A model generated the notes under the pieces. The model saw only the letters and a list, made by a program, of their open reading frames with translations, did not search any database and had not been told where the DNA came from. Made by a program: the position numbers and the translations under genes. DNA of 64,000 bases from an uncultured Prevotella sp. (GTDB taxonomy: Bacteria; Bacteroidota; Bacteroidia; Bacteroidales; Bacteroidaceae): contig CAJKDU010000002.1 of assembly GCA_905198745.1 (NCBI GenBank), positions 1 through 64,000 of the forward strand, read 5' to 3'. Below are positions 42,017 to 52,457 of this stretch, piece by piece (the stretch's first letter is position 1; every line of letters begins with the position of its first letter).

Positions 42017-43366
42017 GTGGACTTATCGTATATCATATCAACTTTTTCTGAGGTGCATCTTTTGCCCCTCACTTGGAATATAGTTATAGCAGCCGTATTG
42101 GCTGGTTTGTTGCTTTTGGCATCAGCCTTTGCCAGTGGCTCGGAAATAGCTTTCTTTAGCCTTTCACCGACCGACCTCAGCGCACTCGACCCAGAACGAA
42201 ACGGACGAGACAACAATATACAGCAACTTAGAGAGGACAGTGAACGCACACTTGCTACAATACTGATTACCAACAACTTTGTCAACGTGATGATAATCAT
42301 GGTCTGCAATTACATGTTTGGCAATCTTATCGATTTTGGCAGTGCTGTTGTGCTCCAGTTTCTTTGCATAACCGTGCTGCTCACTTTCCTGCTCCTGCTC
42401 TTCGGAGAGATTATGCCCAAAGTCTACAGCAGGCAGAATCCGTTGAAATTCTGCCGTTTGGTAGTGCCCGGCATCCTTTTCTGCCGCAAGCTTTTCTGGC
42501 CCATCGAGACAATTCTCATCAAGAGTGGCATCGTGGCAGAGAAGTTCATCAAGAAGGAAAACCATGTGCTCAGTGTTGACGACTTGGAACAAGCACTGGA
42601 GTTGACCGACAAGGACGACATCAAGGACGAACAGACCATGCTTAAAGGCATTATCCGTTTTGGTGACGAGACTGCCAAGGAGATAATGACCAGCAGGCAA
42701 GATATCGTAGACATAGACATACGCAGTTCGTTTTCGGAAGTTATCAAGTCTATTATTGAGAACAATTACAGTCGTATCCCTGTGTATCAAGACAATACCG
42801 ACAACATCCGTGGTGTGCTCTACATCAAGGACTTGCTCCCTCATTTGGGCAAATCTGACTCTTTCCGTTGGCAGAGCTTGATTCGTCCGCCATACTTCGT
42901 GCCGGAAACGAAAAAGATAGATGACTTGCTGCGCGACTTCCAGGAGAACAAGGTGCATATAGCCATTGTGGTTGACGAGTTTGGCGGTACGAGTGGTCTG
43001 GTCACGCTTGAAGACATTCTGGAGGAAATAGTGGGAGAAATAAACGACGAGTATGATGAGGACGAGGCTACTTATACCAAGCAGAGCTACAACACCTATA
43101 TTTTCGAAGGCAAGACTTTGCTGAGTGATTTCTGCCGTATCCTCAATATCGACGACGATACTTTCGATGAAGTCGAGGGCGATGCTGACACTCTTGCAGG
43201 TCTGTTGCTCGAGATAAAGGGAGACTTTCCGAGTGTTCACGAGCGCATCACCTACAAGAATTTCGACTTTGAAATCTATGCAGTCGAGGAGCGTCGTATT
43301 AGTAGGGTGAAGGTGGTAGTCAATCCTGTGACGCCTTCTTCCAATGATTCTGTTAGTTACCAGTAG
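42017..43366 (+). CDS. gldE: GldE-like CNNM/CBS transporter-family protein
   Basis: This protein has 449 residues with a GTG start directly after ssb. It has a CNNM (DUF21) membrane region with about four helices (residues 20-165), two CBS domains (E-I-M-T-S-R-Q-D-I near 215 and V-H-I-A-I-V-V-D-E-F-G-G-T-S-G near 315) and a CorC/HlyC C-terminal domain. In Flavobacterium the homologue GldE is needed for gliding/type IX secretion function, and relatives move Mg2+/Co2+. The ssb-gldE order is conserved across Bacteroidota, supporting the name. The precise ion or partner here is unproven. Confidence 0.88.
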   Translation: MDLSYIISTFSEVHLLPLTWNIVIAAVLAGLLLLASAFASGSEIAFFSLSPTDLSALDPERNGRDNNIQQLREDSERTLATILITNNFVNVMIIMVCNYMFGNLIDFGSAVVLQFLCITVLLTFLLLLFGEIMPKVYSRQNPLKFCRLVVPGILFCRKLFWPIETILIKSGIVAEKFIKKENHVLSVDDLEQALELTDKDDIKDEQTMLKGIIRFGDETAKEIMTSRQDIVDIDIRSSFSEVIKSIIENNYSRIPVYQDNTDNIRGVLYIKDLLPHLGKSDSFRWQSLIRPPYFVPETKKIDDLLRDFQENKVHIAIVVDEFGGTSGLVTLEDILEEIVGEINDEYDEDEATYTKQSYNTYIFEGKTLLSDFCRILNIDDDTFDEVEGDADTLAGLLLEIKGDFPSVHERITYKNFDFEIYAVEERRISRVKVVVNPVTPSSNDSVSYQ

Positions 43367-43368
43367 TT

Positions 43369-43968
43369 ATGCCGCTGCTTATTATTGAGAGTCTGTCGAC
43401 CGATGTAAGGTTGGGATTGTGGGCTATAGAGGAAAGTGAAGACGATATTCTCCGTGATTATCCTTCGCTGACTACGATTGTTGACAAAGGCATGCGGTCG
43501 CAAGCACGCAGGTTGGAACGTTTGGCGGTAGCTGCATTGGTAAGTGAAATGACTGGCATAGCTTGTCCGCAAATACGCCATAGGGAAAATGGGGCGCCCG
43601 TTATTGAAGGGTTCCACATAAGCATTAGCCACACCAAAGGTTATGCTGCCGTTATCTTGTCGGAGTCAAGAGAGGTGGCTGTGGACATAGAATATTGGTC
43701 GGATAGGGTGGAGCGCATTGCTGCGAAGTTCATTCGTGATGATGAACTGTGGAAAAGTATAGAACATTTATTATTGACTTGGTGTGCCAAGGAAACGATG
43801 TTTAAGTTGCTCAACAACGAGAACCTTCAGTTTTTTGATATGCGTGCAGTTCCTTATGTCATGAATTCATCGGGGGTGTTGTGGATGGAAGACTTGAAAA
43901 CCGGGCAACTTGTTGACATTGATTATCGCACGACAGTCGATTTTGTGCTGACTTACGCTTATCTATGA
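43369..43968 (+). CDS. 4'-phosphopantetheinyl transferase superfamily protein
   Basis: This 199-residue protein is of the Sfp/EntD type. It has the motif H-I-S-I-S-H-T-K-G-Y-A-A near residue 80, the Mg-binding V-A-V-D-I-E-Y near residue 100 and W-C-A-K-E-T-M-F-K-L near residue 140. It would load phosphopantetheine from CoA onto a carrier-protein serine. No carrier-protein or synthase gene is nearby, so its target is unclear. It starts 2 bases after gldE, suggesting coupled expression. It converges on the PIF1-like gene with a six-base overlap. Confidence 0.88.
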   Translation: MPLLIIESLSTDVRLGLWAIEESEDDILRDYPSLTTIVDKGMRSQARRLERLAVAALVSEMTGIACPQIRHRENGAPVIEGFHISISHTKGYAAVILSESREVAVDIEYWSDRVERIAAKFIRDDELWKSIEHLLLTWCAKETMFKLLNNENLQFFDMRAVPYVMNSSGVLWMEDLKTGQLVDIDYRTTVDFVLTYAYL

Positions 43969-45705
43969 TTTCTTCTTTTTGTTGTCCTTCTTGAGCTTTT
44001 TCAGTCGCCTTTGTGCCTCAGGATTCTCTGGATAGAGCGTGAGCGCCTTTTCATAGTTGGCGATGGCAGCTTCAGTCATGTGTTCTTTTTCACACTCCTT
44101 GCCCAACACCAGATATTCTACGGATAGTTTTTTCAGATATTGCCCCTTCTCTTCAAGCTGTTGTTCCAACAGCCTTTTCTCTTCCCTCAAGGTGTTTATT
44201 TGGTTCAGCTTTAGTCTTATCAGTCGTTTGGCCTCAGGCTTTTCTATGTCATATCGACTGTGTATGGCCAGGAAGAAATTGTTTATGAAATCGTCAAAGC
44301 GTCCCTCGTCGAAAGCCCTGGCTGCCTGTTGATATTCAATGTCGGCTTTCGACTCGCTCAGTGCACGGTTGATGAGGGTTGAATCATTGTAGCTCCGGGC
44401 AAAGTTGGTCACTTCTGATTTCACAAACACGTCGCTTCGGCGGATGGGTTCAGCCAGGCTGATGCCCTCCAGACTGGTGCAGCGGCTCAACGCTACATAG
44501 GTTTGTCCGCTGGCAAACACGCCGCTTGAGAAATCAATCTTCACACTTTTAAACGTGAGTCCTTGACTCTTGTGCACGGTGATGGCCCAAGCCAGTTTCA
44601 ATGGAAACTGGATGTAGGTGCCCAATTCCTCCTCGTCAATCTTTTGCTCTTTTTCGTTGTATGTATATTTGACGTTGCTCCAGGCTTCTCGCTCTACGTC
44701 GTACTCATCACCTTCCTCGGTGTTGACAGTGAGAATACCGTCTTCCTCAGATATGCCTGTGATGACTCCCAAAGTGCCGTTCACCCACCTTTTCTCCATG
44801 TCGTTCTTGATGAAGAGTACTTGAGCGCCCACTTTCAGTTCAAGTTCCATGGGCACGGGCAAACTGCTGTCGGGGAATTCGCCTTTGATTTGTCCATAGA
44901 AAATAGACGGTGAGCCCGGCAGTTCGTTTAACTTCTGCTTGTTGATATAGTCTACGGTGTCACGTTTGGTCGACAGTGTGATGGCAAGGCGTGTGTTGTC
45001 TGTCTTGAGTTTTGCGCCCACCTGTCGGTTGAGCACGTTGAGTTCACTTGAGCTTACCTGGTTTGTTCGGATATGGTTGAGAATATTGACAAATTCCCTA
45101 TCTGTTTGGCGGTAAACTTTGGTCAGTTCTATGCTAACCAATTTCATCTCCCGGAACACGTGTGCATCGAAGAAATAGCATGACGGATAGAACTGGCGAA
45201 GCAGTTGGCGGTCTTCTTCCTTGACCACAGGTTCCAACTGGAAAATGTCGCCTACGAGCAACATCTGCTTTCCGCCGAAAGGTTCACGCATGTTGCGGGA
45301 ATACACGCGGAGCACCTTGTCGATGAAGTCGATAATGTCTGCGCGAACCATACTTATTTCATCGATGATGATGAGCTCCACCTCTTTGATTATGCGGCAT
45401 TTCTCCTTGTTGTATTTCAGCGTATCGCGTATTTTCTTGGGTGTATAGCGTGTGTCGTTGGGAAGTAGCGGATAGAAAGGTACTTTGAAAAAACTGTGTA
45501 TGGTGCTGCCGTTCACATTGATGGCGGCAATGCCGGTAGGAGCAAGCACTATGGCTTTTTTCTTGGTGTGCTTGAAGATATAGCGTAAAAAAGTAGATTT
45601 ACCCGTACCCGCCTTTCCTGTCAGGAAAAGCGAGCGGTGGGTAAATCTTATCATTTGAATTGCATTTTGCAATTCCTTGTTCTCAAGGTCTATTTGTTCT
45701 TCCAA
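43963..45705 (-). CDS. PIF1-like SF1B DNA helicase with C-terminal TPR
   Basis: This 580-residue protein has Walker A G-K-A-G-T-G-K-S-T near residue 32, the A-P-T-G-I-A-A motif Ia, I-I-D-E-I-S-M-V motif II, an F-Q-L-E-P-V motif III, the T-V-H-K-S-Q-G-L-T-F motif V and Y-V-A-L-S-R-C motif VI. These match PIF1/RecD2-like helicases. After residue about 420 comes a coiled-coil (R-E-E-K-R-L-L-E-Q-Q-L-E-E-K) and a TPR-like tail (Y-E-K-A-L-T-L-Y-P-E-N-P-E). It is 18 bases downstream of the PBP1A gene. It probably unwinds DNA during replication or repair. The N-terminal AAA portion is complete. Confidence 0.88.
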   Translation of the reverse strand: MEEQIDLENKELQNAIQMIRFTHRSLFLTGKAGTGKSTFLRYIFKHTKKKAIVLAPTGIAAINVNGSTIHSFFKVPFYPLLPNDTRYTPKKIRDTLKYNKEKCRIIKEVELIIIDEISMVRADIIDFIDKVLRVYSRNMREPFGGKQMLLVGDIFQLEPVVKEEDRQLLRQFYPSCYFFDAHVFREMKLVSIELTKVYRQTDREFVNILNHIRTNQVSSSELNVLNRQVGAKLKTDNTRLAITLSTKRDTVDYINKQKLNELPGSPSIFYGQIKGEFPDSSLPVPMELELKVGAQVLFIKNDMEKRWVNGTLGVITGISEEDGILTVNTEEGDEYDVEREAWSNVKYTYNEKEQKIDEEELGTYIQFPLKLAWAITVHKSQGLTFKSVKIDFSSGVFASGQTYVALSRCTSLEGISLAEPIRRSDVFVKSEVTNFARSYNDSTLINRALSESKADIEYQQAARAFDEGRFDDFINNFFLAIHSRYDIEKPEAKRLIRLKLNQINTLREEKRLLEQQLEEKGQYLKKLSVEYLVLGKECEKEHMTEAAIANYEKALTLYPENPEAQRRLKKLKKDNKKKKS

Positions 45706-45723
45706 ATTGTCTTTTCTGATCTA

Positions 45724-48225
45724 TTAGAAGTCGTCCAATGTCATTTTCTGTTCCGTTGGCTTCTTGGGTTCTTGCTTGTCGCCTTCGGCAGCAGCCTTGT
45801 TGTGGTCGTTGTGTTTGGCAGCTTCATGTCCCTCATGGTCTTCTATAGGATTGCCGTTCTCGTCGAGGAACTCTTCGTCGTCCATGATTCCTGTGCTGTC
45901 AGCCACTTCCACTTTCTTCGGTGTCGCATAATAGGTACAGGTGTACATGCTCTGCCGGATGTCGTCATCCTTGGGCTTGCCGAATTTGCCTCTGTATTTC
46001 TTGAAGGCTGGATCGGCCAGTACAGACTGCCAGAAGTATCCGCAGATTGGCAGTGCCGTGCGGCTTCCCTGTCCGAGGGCTCCTGTGCGGAAGTGGATGC
46101 AGCGATATTCTCCGCCGACCCAAGCGCCCACTACGAGGTTTGGGCTCACGCCCATGAACCATGCGTCGGAGTGGTTGTTGGATGTTCCGGTCTTTCCTCC
46201 GAAGTCTGTATCTGTATAAGGAGACACATACCCCCAAAGCGACTGTGATGTACCACCAGGCTCTCTCATTCCGCCCATAAGCATTTGCTGCATGAGGAAC
46301 GCGCTCTTGTAGGGGATAACTTGCTGTACTTCGCTGGGCGCCGAGTATACCTCGTTGCCATCCTTGTCAAGAATCTTTGTTACCAGGACAGGCTCGTGAT
46401 GTTTGCCGTCGTTGGCCACTGTACAGTAAGCATTCGTTAGTTCAAGCAGGTTGACGTCACTGGAGCCGAGTGCCAGAGATGGTGTTTCGTCGAGCGGACT
46501 CTTGATGCCCATTTCCTGTGCCGTCTTGATGATATTCTTGATGCCCATTTCCTGTCCCAAGCGAACAGCTATAGAGTTTATACTCTTGGCGAATGCACCC
46601 TTCAGGGGGACACTGTCTCCTGAGAATGAACCGTTGGCGTTGGAAGGAGTCCACGTGACTGTTTCTTTCTTGAACTTGTCATACACCTGCATGGAAATGT
46701 ATTCGTCGCGTCTTTTATCGCATGGCGTAAGTCCCTGGTTCATGGCTTCCGTGTAGACAAAGAGCTTGAATGTGGAACCGGGTTGGCGTTCTGCCGTTAC
46801 CTTGTCATATTTCCATGTCTTGAAGTCGAGGTCGCCTACCCATGCCTTCACCTGACCTGTCTGGGGTTCCATAGCAACAAATGCGCAGTGCATGAACCTC
46901 ACCATATACTTCAGTGAGTCAATGGTACTCATCTCTTGTTTGATAGTGCCCTTGGCATAGTCGAACAGTTTCACCTCGTGTGGCTTGTTCAGATAATATT
47001 GCACGGAATCAGGGTTGCCTCCATACTTCTGCAGCAAGTACTTGTAGACGGGGAGCTTCTGCACTTTGTCCTCTATAAAGCCTGGTATCACGTTTCCTTT
47101 CTCGTCAACCCATGGGTCTTTGCTTCCCCAGTGGTTCTTGAAGTTTTGCTGCACCTGCTTCATTTGTTTCATGGCAGCAGCTTCCGCATACTTCTGCATG
47201 CGTGTATCGAGAGTCGTATAGATTTTCAGTCCCGAACTGTAGAGGTCGTAACCATTCTCCTTGCACCAGTCTTTCAGATAGTTGGCAACTGCCTGGCGGA
47301 AGTAAAGCGCTTGGCCGTCATAGTTGTCTTCTATACTGAAGTTGAGCTTAATGGGGCGCTGACTCAGCTCGCTATATTTGTCGCGTGACAGGTCTTGGTG
47401 TGTCACCATGTTCATAAGCACCGTGTTGCGACGCTTCAAACTGTTTTCAGGATGTGATATTGGATTGTAGTAGGTAGTGGCCTTGAGCATACCTACCAAT
47501 ATGGCAGCCTGATCTGTAGTCATCTTGTCGGGTGTGGTGTCGAAGTAGGTCTTGCACGCCGTCTTGATGCCGAAGGCATTGGAACCGAAATCTACAGTGT
47601 TGGCATACATGGTGATAATGTCCTTTTTGTCGTACACCATTTCGAGCTTGGTGGCAATAATCCACTCCTTGCTCTTTACGATGAGCATGCGAATGCCGGG
47701 AATGTAGCCCAACAAGCCGGTAGAATATTGGGTACGCACGCGGAACATGTTCTTGGCCAACTGCTGTGTGATGGTCGATGCACCGCGCGCATCGTGGTGG
47801 ACTACCATGTCTTTGGCAGCGGCAAAAAGTCCGAAAAAGTCAATGCCATGGTGGTGATAGAATCGCTCGTCTTCTGTGTCGATGAGCGCTTTCCAAAAGT
47901 CCGGATTCACCTCATTGTATTTCACAGGTGTGCGGTTCTCGTTGAAATACTTTCCGATCAACTGTCCGTCGGCACTGTAGATTTCTGAAGCTTGGTGAGT
48001 CTCAGGATTCATAATGCGGTGGAAGCCGGGACTCTTGCCGAAAAGCCAGAGGAAGTTGATGTCTACCGCTCCAAGATAGAGAAAGAATATGACGATGAAG
48101 GAGACAATGCCCACTCCTGTTTTCGTGTACCATGGACGTCCTGCATACAATCCTTTGTACCAAGGCCAGAAGGAACGAATCTTGTTCCACAGCCACAAGA
48201 TAAATGATTTGATTTTTGATATCAT
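45724..48225 (-). CDS. Penicillin-binding protein 1A (bifunctional transglycosylase/transpeptidase)
   Basis: This 833-residue inner-membrane protein polymerises and crosslinks peptidoglycan. It has one membrane helix (about residues 35-58). A GT51 glycosyltransferase follows with the catalytic E-D-E-R-F-Y-H-H-H-G-I-D motif near residue 118 and G-A-S-T-I-T-Q-Q-L-A-K-N. The transpeptidase domain has S-T-F-K (active serine near 485), S-I-N-S and K-T-G-T-S-N boxes. The last 60 residues are acidic and His/Lys-rich with no obvious fold. It has its own -7 box and likely shares a message with the helicase gene. Confidence 0.94.
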   Translation of the reverse strand: MISKIKSFILWLWNKIRSFWPWYKGLYAGRPWYTKTGVGIVSFIVIFFLYLGAVDINFLWLFGKSPGFHRIMNPETHQASEIYSADGQLIGKYFNENRTPVKYNEVNPDFWKALIDTEDERFYHHHGIDFFGLFAAAKDMVVHHDARGASTITQQLAKNMFRVRTQYSTGLLGYIPGIRMLIVKSKEWIIATKLEMVYDKKDIITMYANTVDFGSNAFGIKTACKTYFDTTPDKMTTDQAAILVGMLKATTYYNPISHPENSLKRRNTVLMNMVTHQDLSRDKYSELSQRPIKLNFSIEDNYDGQALYFRQAVANYLKDWCKENGYDLYSSGLKIYTTLDTRMQKYAEAAAMKQMKQVQQNFKNHWGSKDPWVDEKGNVIPGFIEDKVQKLPVYKYLLQKYGGNPDSVQYYLNKPHEVKLFDYAKGTIKQEMSTIDSLKYMVRFMHCAFVAMEPQTGQVKAWVGDLDFKTWKYDKVTAERQPGSTFKLFVYTEAMNQGLTPCDKRRDEYISMQVYDKFKKETVTWTPSNANGSFSGDSVPLKGAFAKSINSIAVRLGQEMGIKNIIKTAQEMGIKSPLDETPSLALGSSDVNLLELTNAYCTVANDGKHHEPVLVTKILDKDGNEVYSAPSEVQQVIPYKSAFLMQQMLMGGMREPGGTSQSLWGYVSPYTDTDFGGKTGTSNNHSDAWFMGVSPNLVVGAWVGGEYRCIHFRTGALGQGSRTALPICGYFWQSVLADPAFKKYRGKFGKPKDDDIRQSMYTCTYYATPKKVEVADSTGIMDDEEFLDENGNPIEDHEGHEAAKHNDHNKAAAEGDKQEPKKPTEQKMTLDDF

Positions 48226-48274
48226 AATGATTGTTGTTGTTTCATGATGGGATTAATACCTTATATCGGCTCTG

Positions 48275-48282
48275 CAAAAATA
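48275..48282 (-). promoter_or_regulatory. -7 element of the PBP1A gene
   Basis: On minus, TATTTTTG followed by C lies 49 bases before the start codon, just downstream of miaA. Confidence 0.55.
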
Positions 48283-48298
48283 CAAAGAAACCATAGAA

Positions 48299-49198
48299 TC
48301 AAGTATTACTTTCAATATAATTTATGATTTCTTCAATGTTTTCGGGCTGAAACCATTTGATTTCCGCATCCTTTTTGAACCATGTCAACTGCTTTCTGCA
48401 GTATCGGCGTGTGTTGCCTTGAATTTTTGTGATTGCTTCTTCGAGTGTTGTCTTGCCGTCGAAGTATTCAAACATTTCCTTGTAACCCACCGTGTTGAGG
48501 GCATTCGTTTCGCGTTTGTCGAGTACGCTGCGAGCCTCTTCCACGAGTCCGTCCTTGACCATTTGCTCTACTCTTCGGTTAATTCGGTCATAGAGTTCGC
48601 TGCGTTCTCGTGTAAGCCCAATTTTCAGTATCTTGAACGGTCGCTGTTTTTTCTCGTTCTTTCTAAACGATGTGTATGTCTTGCCTGTCATCACGCAAAT
48701 CTCCAATGCATGTACTACGCGTTTGGGATTGTTGCGGTCCACGATATTGTAGTATTCCGGGTCGAGCCGCTGCAAATCTTCGAGAAGAGGTTTCAGTCCT
48801 TCCTTCTCATATCTGGCTTTCATCATGGAACGCGTGTGGTCGTCAATGGTTGGAATGTCGTCTATGCCGTTGCACACAGCGTCGATATACATCATACTTC
48901 CACCTGTGAGCAATGCCATATTGTATCCTTGCTCAAACTGCTTGTCAATCAGCTTGATAACATCTTCCTCAAACAGGGAAGCACTGTAATAATCACCTAT
49001 GTGGTGTGTACCTACCAGATAGTGTTTCACCCGTTGTTGTTGTTCCTGGGTTGGAGCGGCGGTTCCAATGGGCAGTTCTTTGTAGATCTGCCTGGAGTCG
49101 GCATTGATGATGGGCTGCTGGAAGTGCTCCGCCAAGCGAAGACACGTCTCTGTTTTTCCTACTCCTGTCGGACCAAGAACAACAACAAGGGTTTTCAT
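48299..49198 (-). CDS. miaA: tRNA dimethylallyltransferase
   Basis: This 299-residue enzyme adds dimethylallyl to A37 of tRNAs reading UNN codons. Motifs are the P-loop [10 protein letters not shown], the substrate loop [18 protein letters not shown] and the [11 protein letters not shown] block near residue 160. It is last in the lpxD-lpxC/fabZ-lpxA-miaA series and its start overlaps the lpxA stop by one base, so translation is coupled. Confidence 0.95.
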   Translation of the reverse strand: MKTLVVVLGPTGVGKTETCLRLAEHFQQPIINADSRQIYKELPIGTAAPTQEQQQRVKHYLVGTHHIGDYYSASLFEEDVIKLIDKQFEQGYNMALLTGGSMMYIDAVCNGIDDIPTIDDHTRSMMKARYEKEGLKPLLEDLQRLDPEYYNIVDRNNPKRVVHALEICVMTGKTYTSFRKNEKKQRPFKILKIGLTRERSELYDRINRRVEQMVKDGLVEEARSVLDKRETNALNTVGYKEMFEYFDGKTTLEEAITKIQGNTRRYCRKQLTWFKKDAEIKWFQPENIEEIINYIESNT

Positions 49199-49968
49199 TA
49201 TCGTATGATGCCTCTTTTGGAAGATTCAACAAAGTCTACGATATATTTGACTTCCTTTGAATCCGGGAATTTCTCTTTTAGTTCTTCTATACCTTCTGCC
49301 ATAACGCCCTTGCTGTAGAGTGTACGGTAGGCATCATGAATGGTTTCAATCAGTTCGTTTGAGAAACCTCGACGGCGCAATCCTACAAGATTAAGTCCAC
49401 AGTAGTGAGTAGGGAATTTTCCGGCAATGATATAGGGCGGAATGTCTTGGCTGAAACGGCTTCCACCTTGAATCATCACATATCCGCCAATGTGGCAGAA
49501 CTGGTGTACAAGTACACAGGCACTTAGAATGGCATTATCGTCAATGGTCACTTCTCCGGCTATCTTGGTCGAGTTGCCGATGATAAGTCCGTTTCCCAGC
49601 ACACAGTCGTGTGCCACATGCATATTCTCCATGAGCAGGTTGTTACTGCCCACGATGGTAGTGCCTTTTGACGCTGTGCCGCGTGATATGGTTACATTTT
49701 CGCGTATACTGTTGTTGTCGCCTATCTGGCAAAGCGTTTCTTCACCTCTATATTTCAAGTCCTGTGGTTTGGTGGCAATGCTTGCTCCAGGGAATATTTC
49801 GTTGTTGTTGCCCATACGTGTGCCTGCATGCAGCGTGACGCTGTTTTGCATCACGTTGTTGTCACCGATGACCACATTCTTGTCTACGTAGCAGAATGGG
49901 CCTATAATATTGTTGTCGCCTATTTTTGCCTTGGGGTGAACATAGGCTAAAGGACTGATTTGATTCAT
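49198..49968 (-). CDS. lpxA: Acyl-ACP:UDP-GlcNAc O-acyltransferase
   Basis: This 256-residue left-handed beta-helix enzyme catalyses the first step of lipid A synthesis. Hexapeptide repeats of the [I/V]-G-D/x-N type begin at residue 10 and include [10 protein letters not shown]. Catalytic His is in the N-M-H-V-A-H-D-C motif near residue 125, and the C-terminal [12 protein letters not shown] block gives UDP-GlcNAc and acyl selectivity. It is complete and follows lpxC/fabZ by 9 bases. Confidence 0.95.
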   Translation of the reverse strand: MNQISPLAYVHPKAKIGDNNIIGPFCYVDKNVVIGDNNVMQNSVTLHAGTRMGNNNEIFPGASIATKPQDLKYRGEETLCQIGDNNSIRENVTISRGTASKGTTIVGSNNLLMENMHVAHDCVLGNGLIIGNSTKIAGEVTIDDNAILSACVLVHQFCHIGGYVMIQGGSRFSQDIPPYIIAGKFPTHYCGLNLVGLRRRGFSNELIETIHDAYRTLYSKGVMAEGIEELKEKFPDSKEVKYIVDFVESSKRGIIR

Positions 49969-49977
49969 GTTCGTGTA

Positions 49978-51369
49978 TTACTTGTTTTTTACGATTTGTG
50001 CTGTGAATGTGGCTTCTGACACTACGGAGTCGCCTACAAACACATATCCCTTCATTGACGAGATGCCGTGGCGTACAGGTGCTAGCAACTCTACCTTAAA
50101 GAGGAGTGTGTCTCCGGGCACCACTTTCTTTCTGAATTTCACGTCGTCTATTTTCATGAAGTAGGTCGACCAGCGTTCCGGCTCCTCCAATGTGTTGAGC
50201 ACCAACAGGCCTCCACATTGTGCCATGGCTTCAATTTGGAGTACGCCCGGCATCACGGGTTCCTGTGGGAAGTGTCCCTGGAAGAAGGGCTCGTTGGAGG
50301 TCACGTTCTTGACGCCTACAATGCTGTTGGATCCCAAGGCTATCACCTTGTCTACCAACTGCATGGGATATCTGTGTGGAAGCAGTTCTCTAATGCGGTT
50401 GTTGTCCATGATTGCCACATCGTTCGGGTCGTACTTGGGCGCTTGAATCTCGTGCTTTCTGATTTCCTTTCTCATCTGCCGTGCAAACTTGTTGTTCACG
50501 GTATGACCAGGTCGTGTGGCAATGATTCTTCCCTTGATTGGACGGCCGATTAGTGCCATGTCGCCGATGATGTCGAGCAACTTGTGGCGCGTACATTCAT
50601 TCTCCCATACAATGGGTTTGTGCTGGATATAACCCAGTTTAGTGGCATCCATATTCGGCACTTTCAGGAAGTCTGCCAGATTGTCGAGCTGTTCCTGTGT
50701 GATCTGCTTCTCATAGATGACGATGGCGTTATCCAGGTCGCCACCTTTTATAAGGTTGGCTTTGAGCAGTGGCATCACGTCTCTCACGAACACGAATGTG
50801 CGTGCCGGAGCTATTTCCTTCGGGAAATCGGCTATGTTGTCCCATGTGGCAAACTGGCTGTTGATGAACTTCGATTCAAAGGAACACATGGCTGTTACGC
50901 TGAATTCTTCATCGGGCAAGATGGTGATGCAAGAGCCGCTCTGCTCGTCCTTGATTTCTATCTTGTGCTTGATGATATAGTAGTTCTTGGGGGCGTTCTG
51001 CTCCACGGTGCCAACTTCCTCTATTTTATCCACATACATGATGGCGCTACCATCGAGGATAGGAAATTCAGGTCCGTTGACCTGTATCAGACAGTTGTCC
51101 ACACCCAATGCGTAGAGGGCAGCCATGCCGTGCTCTATGGTCGAAACGCGAATGTCGCCTTTGCCCAGCACGGTACCGCGCTGTGTGTCCACCACGTTTT
51201 CTGCTATAGCCTCAATGATGGGCTGTCCTTCGAGGTCGATGCGCTGTATCTTCAGACCTGAGTTCTCGGGAGCTGGATTAAAAGTCACGGTCAGGCTCAG
51301 TCCTGTGTGCAGTCCCTTGCCGAAAAGTGAGAAACTGCCTTTGAGTGTTCTTTGCTTTGATGCTTCCAT
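49978..51369 (-). CDS. lpxC-fabZ: Bifunctional LpxC deacetylase / FabZ dehydratase
   Basis: This 463-residue fusion is typical of Bacteroidota. Residues 1-305 are UDP-3-O-acyl-N-acetylglucosamine deacetylase with zinc ligands in I-E-H-G-M-A-A-L, L-D-G-S-A and H-K-L-L-D-I-I-G-D motifs. Residues about 315-463 are 3-hydroxyacyl-ACP dehydratase with L-L-P-H-R-Y-P-M-Q-L-V-D-K and the active-site G-H-F-P-Q-E-P-V-M-P-G-V motifs. The fusion ties lipid A commitment to the fatty-acid pool in one polypeptide. It lies between lpxD and lpxA. Confidence 0.95.
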   Translation of the reverse strand: MEASKQRTLKGSFSLFGKGLHTGLSLTVTFNPAPENSGLKIQRIDLEGQPIIEAIAENVVDTQRGTVLGKGDIRVSTIEHGMAALYALGVDNCLIQVNGPEFPILDGSAIMYVDKIEEVGTVEQNAPKNYYIIKHKIEIKDEQSGSCITILPDEEFSVTAMCSFESKFINSQFATWDNIADFPKEIAPARTFVFVRDVMPLLKANLIKGGDLDNAIVIYEKQITQEQLDNLADFLKVPNMDATKLGYIQHKPIVWENECTRHKLLDIIGDMALIGRPIKGRIIATRPGHTVNNKFARQMRKEIRKHEIQAPKYDPNDVAIMDNNRIRELLPHRYPMQLVDKVIALGSNSIVGVKNVTSNEPFFQGHFPQEPVMPGVLQIEAMAQCGGLLVLNTLEEPERWSTYFMKIDDVKFRKKVVPGDTLLFKVELLAPVRHGISSMKGYVFVGDSVVSEATFTAQIVKNK

Positions 51370-51387
51370 TATATTAGAATGTCTTGT

Positions 51388-52428
51388 TTATTGCTTGTTG
51401 ATCTTTTTGAGTTCCTCAACTTCCTTTTTCAGTTCGTTGAGTTCTTTGTACATGTCGGGCAGCCGGCGGAAGATGGCCTGTGACTTGAAGTAGGGGAGTT
51501 GTTCCATAGGCGGTGTGCCGATGAGTGCCTGGTTGTCCTTGAGACTTCCCGGCACTCCAGACTGGGCACCGAGGAACACCTTATTGCCGATGGTTATGTG
51601 TCCGGCTATGCCAACCTGTCCTCCGAACATGCACCATTGTCCCACCTTGGTGCTGCCTGCCACGCCTACTTGTGCTGACATGACGGTGTTTTCGCCGATG
51701 TCCGTGTTGTGGGCTATCTGCACCAGATTGTCCAGTTTCACTCCTTTGCGCACATAAGTGCTACCCATGGTGGAGCGGTCTATACATGTGTTGGCACCAA
51801 TTTCCACGTCGTCTTCAATGGTGACGATGCCTATTTGAGGAATCTTGTCGTAACCTTCGGCGGCGGGAGCGAAACCGAAACCGTCTGCGCCAACCACGCT
51901 GCCTGCATGGAGTGTCACGCGATTGCCTATCTTGCAGTCGTGATACACTGTCACTTTGGGATAAACAAGGCAGTTGTCACCCATCTTCACGTTGTCGCAG
52001 ATGGTGGCGTGCGGATAGATTTGGCAACCATCGCCCACCACGGCATTGTCGCCCACATAGGCAAATGCACCGATATAGCAGTCCTTGCCCACTTTAGCCG
52101 AGGGCGAGACGAAAGCCAGCGAGTCGATGCCTGTCTTCTTAGGCTTCATTGATTCATAGAGCTGGAGCAACTTTGCCACGCACTCGTATGCGTTCTTCAC
52201 GCGGATGAGGGTGGTCTTTACGGGGTGTTCCAGTTCCACATTTTCGTCGATGAGCACGATGCTCGACTTAGTGTCGTATATGTAATGGGTGTATTTGGGG
52301 TTGGAGAGGAAGGAAATGGCACCCTCCACACCTTCTTCTATTTTGGCGAAGGTGTGTACGGTAGCGTTTTCGTTGCCTTCTACATGTCCTTGTACAAATT
52401 CGGATATTTGTTTCGCGGTAAATTCCAT
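51388..52428 (-). CDS. lpxD: UDP-3-O-(3-hydroxyacyl)glucosamine N-acyltransferase
   Basis: This 346-residue trimeric acyltransferase performs the third step of lipid A synthesis. The N-terminal uridine-binding domain (residues 1-100) is followed by left-handed beta-helix repeats (e.g. G-D-N-A-V-V-G-D-G) and the catalytic His segment Q-I-A-H-N-T-D-I-G near residue 245. A C-terminal coiled helix ([14 protein letters not shown]) completes it. The frame extends 18 codons further upstream, but ATG at 52428 gives the family N-terminus and lies 30 bases after a -7 box. Confidence 0.94.
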   Translation of the reverse strand: MEFTAKQISEFVQGHVEGNENATVHTFAKIEEGVEGAISFLSNPKYTHYIYDTKSSIVLIDENVELEHPVKTTLIRVKNAYECVAKLLQLYESMKPKKTGIDSLAFVSPSAKVGKDCYIGAFAYVGDNAVVGDGCQIYPHATICDNVKMGDNCLVYPKVTVYHDCKIGNRVTLHAGSVVGADGFGFAPAAEGYDKIPQIGIVTIEDDVEIGANTCIDRSTMGSTYVRKGVKLDNLVQIAHNTDIGENTVMSAQVGVAGSTKVGQWCMFGGQVGIAGHITIGNKVFLGAQSGVPGSLKDNQALIGTPPMEQLPYFKSQAIFRRLPDMYKELNELKKEVEELKKINKQ

Positions 52429-52457
52429 GTCCTTATGTTGATGATATATTATTTTTG

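Noticed and set aside
42164..43240. A 358-codon open frame on minus opposite gldE
   Set aside because: The CNNM and CBS motifs on plus are clear; no motifs on minus.
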